Origin: Thermodesulfovibrionales bacterium
GTDB taxonomy: Bacteria > Nitrospirota > Thermodesulfovibrionia > Thermodesulfovibrionales > SM23-35
Direction of reading: 5' to 3'
Length of the DNA stretch: 40,184 nt
Assembly (NCBI GenBank): GCA_031082155.1
Contig: JAVHLL010000018.1
Coordinates: 1-40,184 of the forward strand
The position numbers and the translations under genes were made by a program. This document shows positions 33,207-40,184 of this stretch, piece by piece. Each line of letters starts with the position of its first letter. Within the stretch, counting starts at the first letter, position 1. Under the pieces are notes generated by a model, which saw only the letters and a list, made by a program, of their open reading frames with translations, did no database searches and had not been told where the DNA came from.

Positions 33207-33925
33207 AGTTTAAAAACCATTGCCTGCATGGTAGGTAAAACTATAGGGAATTCTTTTTTTAGAGAGAAAAATTCATCGACTGCCTTTTTAACGCCAGGTG
33301 TATCGCGGACCAAATAATCATCAAAAAGCATTATGCCTCCTTGATTCATCTTTTTATAAAAAAACTCACAGCATTCAAGAGTCGAAGCATATAAGTCAGC
33401 GTCAATATGTACGAATGAGAAAGATTCTTGTTGAAGCCCAGGAAAGGACTGGGAAAATGTATCTTTTAACATTATGATATTGGGATAACTCTGGAAAATA
33501 TTTTTCACGTCCATTATCAAAGTATCTGCAAATCCTCCCTTCCTATGTATGTCAATATCGGATGTGACATCAGGAAACCCTTCAAATGTATCAAGTGCGA
33601 AATGCTTTCTGTCCTGATTTACCGAAGCAATTAATGCAGATCCCCCCCCTCTATAGACTCCGCATTCAGCGGAACTGCCGGGTAACGTGCTTGTTGCCTG
33701 AGCAGCCTGGAATACTATATAAGCCCTGTCGAAATCAAGTTTCGTGGCATGCTCAATCTTCTCGTATATCGCCAGGAAGACTGAATAATTGTTATCTTTG
33801 CGAAGAAGCAGAATTTCCTTGTAGCCGAGATATAAGTTCAGGCCGATAAAATATTTGTCCTGATATTTTTTATCAGGAAATACAACAGGCTGATTTATTG
33901 ATATTTTACCTTTTAGCCAATCCAT
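33203..33925 (-). CDS. TylF/MycF-family O-methyltransferase
   Basis: 240 residues. The family marks are SSAECGVYRGGGSALIA (SAM-binding loop), FALDTFEGFPDV, SFVHIDADLYASTLECCEFF (metal-binding Asp) and GGIMLFDDYLVRDTPGVKKAVDEFF. TylF and MycF methylate sugar hydroxyls with Mg2+, and many relatives lie in surface-polysaccharide loci, so a sugar O-methyltransferase is the best reading. It is transcribed against the sulfotransferase and is followed, upstream on the same strand, by the two GT41-type genes about 93 bp away; it could be the last gene of that unit. Confidence 0.88.
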   Translation of the reverse strand: MDWLKGKISINQPVVFPDKKYQDKYFIGLNLYLGYKEILLLRKDNNYSVFLAIYEKIEHATKLDFDRAYIVFQAAQATSTLPGSSAECGVYRGGGSALIASVNQDRKHFALDTFEGFPDVTSDIDIHRKGGFADTLIMDVKNIFQSYPNIIMLKDTFSQSFPGLQQESFSFVHIDADLYASTLECCEFFYKKMNQGGIMLFDDYLVRDTPGVKKAVDEFFSLKKEFPIVLPTMQAMVFKL

Positions 33926-34018
33926 AGGAATTGCCTATTACTTAGATCCAGTGATAGGAACTGTCATTATTAATGTTTTCATACTTATGACCGTTAAGTA
34001 ATATATTATATCGGCACA

Positions 34019-36130
34019 TTATTTATTGCCGGAACGGATATCGGAACCCACAGAAGTCTCGCACCATCTTCTCCATATGTCTCTATACATTGTTTCAAGA
34101 TTATTTGCAAAACGATTTGCATTGGTCAAAACAGAGCTTGCCATGGTCTTTCGCAGAGTATTGCGAAGATATACAAGTTTCTCCAGATCTTTTGAAAGAT
34201 TCACGGCTATTGCTGCATATTCCTCGTGCGTTTTTGCAACGAATTCCGCAAGGCCCACATTTGAGAGAAGACTTGCCCCAACACGTGCAGCATGGGTTTT
34301 CCCTGCAAGGGTAATGACAGGCACCCCCATCCATAATGCTTCACATGTGGTGGTTGTTCCATTGTAGGGAAAAGTGTCAAGCCCGATATCTACACGGTTG
34401 TAAAAGTCAAGATGTAATCTTGAAGAGAGTATACCTGAGTGCAACTCGATCCTGTTCTCCTCTATACCATTTTGTGAAAATATATCCATAACTTTGTTGG
34501 ATGTTGATTTGTCACCAAGGCTGTTTGCTTTCATGATGAGCTTGGAGTTCGGAACGCTGTCGAGGATCTCCGCCCAGAGTTCTATTCCCTTGTGGGTTAC
34601 CTTGGAGAAGTTATTGAACGATCCAAAGGTGAGATGCCCTGCGGAGAGTGCAGGAAGAGGACTAACCTCGGGGCTTTCCTTCTCGGGAAGGTAGCAGAGG
34701 AAACTTTCTGGCATCCGGATGAGTTTTTCCGTATAGAGATGCCCGGTTAGCCCGGGGGGATCGGTATAGCTGTCGACAATCTTATAGTCCATGGAGGAGA
34801 GACCGGTAGTTGCAGGGTACCCGATCCAATTTACCTGGACAGGGGCTGGTTTGCGGGCAAAGACGAGTAATCTGTTGTTAGCGGTATGTCCCGCAAGGTC
34901 AACGAGAATATCAATACCATCGTTTCGTATCAGGTCAGCGACCTGCTGGTCGGACATGCCTGCAATGCTATGCCACTGTCCTGCATACTGACGAAGTCGT
35001 TCCGTAACATCGTCTGCCCGTGAAACATCGGAATAGCAGAATATCTGGAAATTCTCTTTGTTATGTGCAGCGAGTACGGGTTCTATAAAATATGAAACCG
35101 AGTGCTTCCTGAAATCCGGAGAAACATACCCGATCTTCAAAATTCGATCTGGATTCTTTACACTCGAATGAGGAATAATGTCACAGGACAATGGCTCTGC
35201 ACATTGTTTTGCAAAGTGAAGATGTTCGGAAAAAACCGTCATGGAATCATAGCGGTCATGGTAGAGCATGAGAAAAAAAAGGTTGTCATAACAGAACGTG
35301 CAATCAGACGCTATCGAAAGCGCACGCCTGTACCAGGATTCAGCTTCCTCTGAACGCCCGTAGTCTCTCAGGGCATTTCCAATATTCACAGTGGCCTCAA
35401 TAAAATCAGGCATCAGGGTAAGTGCCTGGCGGTAATGCTCGATAGCACCATTCATCTCATTCTTTTTCTGCAAGACAATTCCCAGGCCATTATGTGCTTT
35501 GGCAAGGGTGGGATTTATCTGGAGAGATCTCAGATAATATGCTATCGCCTCATCCAATTGTTCTTTATCTGCATACAGAGATCCGAGCATGTAACAGGCA
35601 TCATCCAGATTAGGATTAAGCTGGAGCGCTTTCTGATAGAAAAGAATTGCTTCATTGAAGTATTTCCTGTCGTGTGAAATAGTGCCCAGATTGTAATATG
35701 CATCAGCGAGATTAGGATTACGCTTTAAGGCCTCTTGATAATAAGCTATGGCTTCGTTGATCTGATTTTTTCTCTGGAAGACATTCCCCAGATTATGATA
35801 GGCTTCAAAGTGCTCCGGATTCAGCTGCAAGGCTTTCTGATAGTGCAGTATAGCGTCATCGAACCGGCCCATTTCTTTCAATGCATTTCCCGTGTTGAAA
35901 TGAATGTCCGCACTCGCGGGTGAAAATTCGAGGGCTTTTCTAAAATACTCTAATGCGGGCATATAATTTCTTAGGGTGAAATGAATGATTCCAAGAAAAT
36001 TCAAAGCCCTGAAATCATCCGGCCGTTTTCTTATCACTTCTTTCAGAAGGGCTTCTGATTGTCCCAAGTTCCCTTTTTGGTAAGACTGGAGGGCTAAACT
36101 GAATTTTTGGTCAACCATCATCGAACTCAT
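34019..36130 (-). CDS. TPR / GT41 O-GlcNAc transferase-like protein (SPINDLY family), paralogue 2
   Basis: 703 residues. About nine TPRs fill 5-310; the GT41 half begins near 328 (ILKIGYVSPDFRKHSVSYF, with His343 at the place of OGT His498). Further marks are VDLAGHTANNRLLVFARKPAPVQVNWIGYPATTG (quoted as two parts: AGHTANNRL and APVQVNWIGYPATTG), FNNFSKVTHKG with the OGT Lys842-equivalent Lys, and FPYNGTTTTCEALWMGVPV. All catalytic positions are kept. It lies 42 bp after the similar 736-aa gene, so this is a tandem pair in one operon. No good ribosome-binding site precedes ATG 36130; ATG 36118 is an alternative. Confidence 0.9.
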   Translation of the reverse strand: MSSMMVDQKFSLALQSYQKGNLGQSEALLKEVIRKRPDDFRALNFLGIIHFTLRNYMPALEYFRKALEFSPASADIHFNTGNALKEMGRFDDAILHYQKALQLNPEHFEAYHNLGNVFQRKNQINEAIAYYQEALKRNPNLADAYYNLGTISHDRKYFNEAILFYQKALQLNPNLDDACYMLGSLYADKEQLDEAIAYYLRSLQINPTLAKAHNGLGIVLQKKNEMNGAIEHYRQALTLMPDFIEATVNIGNALRDYGRSEEAESWYRRALSIASDCTFCYDNLFFLMLYHDRYDSMTVFSEHLHFAKQCAEPLSCDIIPHSSVKNPDRILKIGYVSPDFRKHSVSYFIEPVLAAHNKENFQIFCYSDVSRADDVTERLRQYAGQWHSIAGMSDQQVADLIRNDGIDILVDLAGHTANNRLLVFARKPAPVQVNWIGYPATTGLSSMDYKIVDSYTDPPGLTGHLYTEKLIRMPESFLCYLPEKESPEVSPLPALSAGHLTFGSFNNFSKVTHKGIELWAEILDSVPNSKLIMKANSLGDKSTSNKVMDIFSQNGIEENRIELHSGILSSRLHLDFYNRVDIGLDTFPYNGTTTTCEALWMGVPVITLAGKTHAARVGASLLSNVGLAEFVAKTHEEYAAIAVNLSKDLEKLVYLRNTLRKTMASSVLTNANRFANNLETMYRDIWRRWCETSVGSDIRSGNK

Positions 36131-36172
36131 GTCATTTCACGCATTGCGTAATCCCCAGCATAAGGTATTATA

Positions 36173-38383
36173 TCAAGCAATGCCTTGAAAAGTGTTCTTT
36201 CCACGTTCTGTTTTTATACAATAATCTGCCCATATGTCGTGATAAGATTTTTCGAGGTATTGTATAAACTTTTTAGAGTCCATGAGTGGTGAAGATGCCA
36301 TCATGTTGCGTAAGGTATTCCTCAATAAATTTAACTTGCGAATATCATGTGAAAGATTTAGGGCTATTTCGCTGTATTCATATTCGGTCTTTGCAATCAG
36401 TTCCGGGAGGCCGACGTTTGAGAGGAGACTGACTCCGACACGGGATGCATGGGTGTTACCGGCGAGTGTAATAACCGGAACCCCCATCCAGAGTGCCTCG
36501 CAGGTCGTCGTTGTTCCGTTATACGGGAAGGTGTCAAGTGCAATGTCGATCCGGTTGTATAAAGAAAGATGAGGAAGAGAAGACGGCTCCCATGGCAGGA
36601 ATTCAATTCTGCCGATATCAATATTTCTCAGAGAAAAAAGCTTCTTCGCATGCTGTCGGGTTTGTTCATCAGCAAAACACTTTGCTTTCAACAGCAAACT
36701 GGCATCCGGAACAGCTTGTAAAATCTGGGCCCACATCTCGACGGTCTTAGCCGATATCTTGGAGAAATTGTTGAAAGAACCGAAGCAAATATGTCCTGCT
36801 GACAGTACCGGTGGGTCAGCAATTTTATCGGGACACTCTGCAGGAGGGAGATAGCATAAAAAACACTCAGGCATACGGATTAACTCTTCTGTGTAAAAGT
36901 GATCTGTTAATCCCGGAGGATCGGTATAGGTATCAACAATTTTATAGTCTATCGCAGAAAGTCCGGTCGTAGCAGGATACCCTATCCAGCTCACCTGGAT
37001 AGGAGCAGGTTTTCTAGCAAACAAAAGCATCCGGTTATGCCCTGTATGCCCGGTAAGATCGACGAGAATATCGATACGGTGTTCACGTATCAGTTCAGCA
37101 ACATCCTCGTCAGGTTTTCCGACTATGCTCAGCCAATGATCAGTGTATCCCTGTATGCGTTTTGTTACCTCATCCGGGTTCACGACATCTGCATAGCAAA
37201 ATATTTCGAAATTCGTATGAGTATGGGCAGAGAGTACCGGTTCAATGAAATAGCCAACGGAGTGTGTTCTGAAATCCGGGGAAACATACCCGACTCTCAG
37301 TCTGCGATCACTTACTGATTCATTCAGGTGAGGAAACCGATGCGCAATCAAAGGCCTTTCGAATTGCTCAGCAAATTTGATGTGCTCAGAGAAAACAGTT
37401 TTGGGATTATTCTTATCGTCATAAGTCATTGTGAAAAGGATATTGCTGTATCCAACATTATAGTCAGATTGAATCTCCAGTGTGCGTCTAAAATATCGTT
37501 CAGCTTCATGAAGGTTGCCGGCGTCTTTCAAAGCATTTCCTAAATTATTGTACACAGGTACGTAATGAGCATCAATCTCCATTGCTTTTTGATAGCAGGA
37601 TATTGCCTGGCCCAGATGTCCTTTTGCATGGTATGCTGCTCCCATATTGTTATATGCTTCGACGTAATCTGCTTTGATTCCCAATGCTTTCTGATAGCTT
37701 GTGATAGCATCATCAAGGTACCCTTCCTCCTTCATGAGTATCCCAAGATTGTTAAAAGCCTCTGCAAAATTGGGATTAAGCGTTATTGCCTTCTGATAAG
37801 AGGATTTCGCATCATCACGTTGCCCCTTGTTCTTATATGCGTTTCCGAGATTATTATACGCGTCTGCGAACTGTGGATTGATTTGTAAGGCTTTTTGATA
37901 ACAGGCGATAGCTTTATCGAGTTTTCCCTGTTGCTGCAAGGCAAGGCCGAGATTATTATATGCCCCGAAATGATCAGGCTTAAGCTCCGTGACTTTCCGG
38001 TAAGAGTCGATAGCTTCATCAATTTTGCCCTTATCTTGAAGGACGATCCCCAGGTTAAAATATGTTTCACTCAAATTGGGATTGAGTCCAATTGCCTTTT
38101 GGTAACTTCCAATAGCTTCATCGAAGAATTTTGTTTTTTGGAAAATATTGCCGAGATTGTTGAATGCCTCGGCAAAATTTTGATCACTCTGAAGGGCTTT
38201 CTTGATATAAGTAATTGCCTGGTCATATTCTCCGGCCTCAGAATAAATCATCCCGAGTAAATGCAAGGCATCTGCATGGTCCGGTTTTCGCTTTAATATT
38301 TTTTTGCAAATGATCTTTGCCTGCTTCAGATTGCCCTGCTGTAATAAGTCTAGTGCTGAATCAAGAGCCTTATTGATATTCAT
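36173..38383 (-). CDS. TPR / GT41 O-GlcNAc transferase-like protein (SPINDLY family), paralogue 3
   Basis: 736 residues, the longest of the three full members. About ten TPRs run from 3 to 340, very regular, with the Asn ladder (AYNNLGNAYKNKGQ, AFNNLGILMKEEG). The catalytic half starts near 358 (RLRVGYVSPDFRTHSVGYF, with His374 matching OGT His498), then DLTGHTGHNRM, APIQVSWIGYPATTGLSAID, FNNFSKISAKT and FPYNGTTTTCEALWMGVPV. An active protein O-glycosyltransferase is expected. It is first of the tandem pair; repeat copy 3 lies 96 bp upstream of its start, between it and the next gene on the same strand. Confidence 0.9.
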   Translation of the reverse strand: MNINKALDSALDLLQQGNLKQAKIICKKILKRKPDHADALHLLGMIYSEAGEYDQAITYIKKALQSDQNFAEAFNNLGNIFQKTKFFDEAIGSYQKAIGLNPNLSETYFNLGIVLQDKGKIDEAIDSYRKVTELKPDHFGAYNNLGLALQQQGKLDKAIACYQKALQINPQFADAYNNLGNAYKNKGQRDDAKSSYQKAITLNPNFAEAFNNLGILMKEEGYLDDAITSYQKALGIKADYVEAYNNMGAAYHAKGHLGQAISCYQKAMEIDAHYVPVYNNLGNALKDAGNLHEAERYFRRTLEIQSDYNVGYSNILFTMTYDDKNNPKTVFSEHIKFAEQFERPLIAHRFPHLNESVSDRRLRVGYVSPDFRTHSVGYFIEPVLSAHTHTNFEIFCYADVVNPDEVTKRIQGYTDHWLSIVGKPDEDVAELIREHRIDILVDLTGHTGHNRMLLFARKPAPIQVSWIGYPATTGLSAIDYKIVDTYTDPPGLTDHFYTEELIRMPECFLCYLPPAECPDKIADPPVLSAGHICFGSFNNFSKISAKTVEMWAQILQAVPDASLLLKAKCFADEQTRQHAKKLFSLRNIDIGRIEFLPWEPSSLPHLSLYNRIDIALDTFPYNGTTTTCEALWMGVPVITLAGNTHASRVGVSLLSNVGLPELIAKTEYEYSEIALNLSHDIRKLNLLRNTLRNMMASSPLMDSKKFIQYLEKSYHDIWADYCIKTERGKNTFQGIA

Positions 38384-38478
38384 ATGTTATTCGCCAGAAA
38401 ATGCTTTGAGGGTTTACCGATATAGTTCATGTATTTAGGAAAACGGAGTGATGCGCCTTTAAATAGATTTTACCAGCA

Positions 38479-38676
38479 TTAATCAAAAGAATTCCTCGAA
38501 GCTTTGCTTCGGGGTAACTATATCCCTTATTCTGTCATTCCCGCTTGTCGGGAATCCTTCTGAGATAATGCGTATACACAATAATACTGAAAAGCAAAGA
38601 AAGATTCCGGACAAGCCGGAATGACATCTTTAGATACCTCGTCCCGAAAGCTTTCGGGACTGCGGGGTTATTCATT
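38479..38676. repeat. Composite palindromic element, copy 3 (198 bp)
   Basis: Almost identical to copy 2 and in the same orientation, with the 20-bp terminal palindrome perfect. It lies in the 375-bp gap between the sulfotransferase (ends 38759) and the GT41 gene (starts 38383), both on the minus strand. It therefore lies in the upstream region of the GT41 operon, and may carry or displace its promoter. The rest of the gap (38384-38478, 38677-38758) shows nothing else. Confidence 0.92.
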
Positions 38677-38758
38677 CATAGGGGGTGGACCTTGGCATAT
38701 CTTTTCCTTTTGCTTTATGGGGAATGCTTTCCCCTGGTTACGAAACAAGACATGTTAT

Positions 38759-39439
38759 TCATACCGGATAATTATTGCGTAGAAACCATTCATGGTGTTT
38801 TCTCTCAATCTGATCCAGCAGCTTGTCGTCCAAAAAACCTTTCCATGAACCATGTCTTCCATCGGTAATATGTCCCTGGTGAAGAAGATTTTCCATATGG
38901 TAAAGTGAATTTTTATTGCCAGCATTTTCATAGCGTAATGCCTCTATTTGTGAAATAATTTCCTGAATATCAGCATTATTTATTTTCAGAATACCCGCAA
39001 GTTCTGTCAATGTAGTATATTGATCACTGATCATTGATTCATAACGCATAATGAAATCAGCGTATCTTCGCCATTGATGATCGTTTTGAATAAGCTTGTC
39101 AGCCAACTCCAGGGACGGTTCCTGATTCCATTTTCTTTTCGAGCTCGCAAGTGCATCTCTGACGTCGCGATAGGAATAGAGGATGATTTTAGGCAGATCC
39201 AGCCGTACAAGGTTCTCATTGAAATCATGTATCTTTATTAGCATGATTCTTTTTTGTGGCAGTTTGGACAGATCGCCAATCCAACCGAAACTGGATATCT
39301 CACGAGTGAATGGGGAATTCATTAATAAGAGACGTGTGGCATTGTATAACCATGTACTGCCGGATCTCTGCATCCCTGCACTGAGGATAAGAATCTGTTT
39401 GTCAGATGATATGATTAAATTTTCAAGATCAGAATTCAT
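38759..39439 (-). CDS. Sulfotransferase (PAPS-dependent)
   Basis: 226 residues. The 5'-phosphosulfate loop is LSAGMQRSGSTWLYNATRL; MLIKIHDFNEN is at the catalytic-region position, and IILYSYRDVRDALASSKR is the 3'-phosphate strand with the conserved Ser. The ending GHITDGRHGSWKGFLDDKL is the usual closing motif. It is closest in motif style to 32439-33206. ATG 39439 is 27 bp after the stop of the methyltransferase gene 39466-40184, so the two genes probably share a transcript. Confidence 0.87.
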   Translation of the reverse strand: MNSDLENLIISSDKQILILSAGMQRSGSTWLYNATRLLLMNSPFTREISSFGWIGDLSKLPQKRIMLIKIHDFNENLVRLDLPKIILYSYRDVRDALASSKRKWNQEPSLELADKLIQNDHQWRRYADFIMRYESMISDQYTTLTELAGILKINNADIQEIISQIEALRYENAGNKNSLYHMENLLHQGHITDGRHGSWKGFLDDKLLDQIERKHHEWFLRNNYPV

Positions 39440-39465
39440 ATGGGCATGCTTACAAAGTTAAAAGT

Positions 39466-40184
39466 CTACTTTCCCCCCCTGACAAAACCTCTGCAGAGAG
39501 ATAATTGTTGCGGGTTATCGACAAGCTTCCATCCTTCAACCCTTTGGAAACCGGCAGCGTATGTCATGTTCATGAGGCAATAGAGGGTGGGCGCCCACCA
39601 GTTAGTATCGTTATTGCCATATTGTTTTCCGGGATAGAATTCCATGACCATCTGCTGGCCTGCATACCCATGTCCGAGCCCTCCCCGGTAAGGACTGAAA
39701 TCATCCAGAATCGCTGATTCGATGTAGACGTCGTCTTTGCATAGAGAGGAGATCTTGTCGAGCGCCAGCAACGGGTGACGGAGATGATACACGGTCCCGA
39801 AAAAAAAGACTGTATCAAAGAGCCCAAGGTTTGCTTCAGAAATATCATAGATTGACATCTCGATTCGTTTACAGATGTTTTCGGAGTAGCCCAGAGCCGA
39901 ACGACATAAATCGAAGGATTCCCATGCTCTTCTGTCACTTTGATTCAGGTTCCCCAAATAATCGGAAAAGTCATCGATGGCTACCACTTCTTTTGCCCCT
40001 CGTTTCAGCGCTTGAAAAGTCCAGTAACCATCCCATGCTCCGATGTCAAGCACACGCTTGCCGTCCAGGTTATCCGGGATTCTGTATGCTGCAGGATTTA
40101 GAGGAGCCCAGCCAGGGGTCACAATTCCATGGGGAAGTTCTATCTTATGATACCAGAATGGAATAGCCTTGATTTTGTTAAGCA
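39466..40184 (-). CDS. CmoB-like SAM-dependent methyltransferase, 5' end beyond the window
   Basis: At least 239 residues; the frame stays open to the right edge, so the start lies outside. The visible N-terminal part (IPFWYHKIELPHGIVTPG) is characteristic of the CmoB/DUF1698 group, followed by the SAM motif KRVLDIGAWDGYWTFQAL, EVVAIDDF, and FDTVFFFGTVYHLRHPLLAL. A GTG at 40122 could be taken for a start, but conserved family sequence continues upstream of it. True CmoB modifies tRNA wobble uridine; here the setting among sulfotransferases and glycosyltransferases fits better a sugar-methylating relative of this group. Its substrate cannot be told from the sequence. Confidence 0.85.
   Translation of the reverse strand, partial: LNKIKAIPFWYHKIELPHGIVTPGWAPLNPAAYRIPDNLDGKRVLDIGAWDGYWTFQALKRGAKEVVAIDDFSDYLGNLNQSDRRAWESFDLCRSALGYSENICKRIEMSIYDISEANLGLFDTVFFFGTVYHLRHPLLALDKISSLCKDDVYIESAILDDFSPYRGGLGHGYAGQQMVMEFYPGKQYGNNDTNWWAPTLYCLMNMTYAAGFQRVEGWKLVDNPQQLSLCRGFVRGGK

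Noticed and set aside
37895-38260. Plus-strand open frames opposite the TPR regions (also near 8027-8548, 30140-30685, 37565-37888)
   Set aside because: They arise because TPR codons give few stops on the opposite strand; the peptides are Ile/Leu/Phe-rich mirrors with no start signals.

Overview
The window looks like a chromosomal piece of an anaerobic, c-type-cytochrome-rich bacterium. I lean towards Nitrospirota (Thermodesulfovibrionia-like) with Desulfobacterota as the alternative. The reasons are a Tat-exported [NiFe] hydrogenase next to a tetrahaem cytochrome, many TPR-glycosyltransferases, and several families of short palindromic intergenic repeats (TTGTCATTCCGGC-type, TCATTGCGAG-type, CCCCCTTT/AAAGGGGG-type) that I associate with these groups. 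The taxonomic call is inference only; there is no rRNA or tRNA in the window.

Region 1 (about 0.1-7.6 kb, all on the minus strand) is a hydrogenase locus. Reading in the direction of transcription it has a small coiled protein, a LuxR-type regulator with a degenerate receiver, a roughly 440-bp leader with an inverted repeat and an RNA hairpin, a tetrahaem cytochrome c, a 66-aa SRRDFF protein, a hydrogenase small subunit, the large subunit and a strong terminator. A hexapeptide acetyltransferase and a hydrogenase maturation protease follow. Two things stand out. The large-subunit frame is interrupted by one in-frame TGA exactly where the second (bridging) cysteine of the N-terminal nickel-binding CxxC belongs, followed at the right distance by a SECIS-like hairpin, so this may be a selenocysteine hydrogenase of an unusual type. 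The small subunit carries a roughly 290-residue Ala/Gly/Thr/Val-rich insertion.

Region 2 (about 8-40 kb) is a glycan or protein-glycosylation island. It holds three TPR proteins with GT41/SPINDLY-type O-GlcNAc-transferase-like catalytic halves plus one divergent member, and three TPR proteins with GT9-like C-termini. It also has a 2,971-residue protein with five GT2 domains, an N-terminal GT-like domain, two methyltransferase-like domains and TPRs. Four sulfotransferases (one fused to an FKBP prolyl isomerase), three stand-alone methyltransferases (one running off the right edge), an SGNH-like protein and a second acetyltransferase complete it. Together they could build, sulfate, methylate and acetylate a surface glycan or glycoprotein; the TPR-GT41 proteins suggest that proteins are among the acceptors. 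A HepT/MntA toxin-antitoxin pair sits inside the island.

A composite, palindrome-rich element of about 200 bp occurs three times, nearly identical and in one orientation, always between genes. Shorter repeats of related families have entered the giant glycosyltransferase reading frame and are apparently translated. The stretch from about 17.8 to 25 kb is visibly AT-richer than the rest and may have a different origin.
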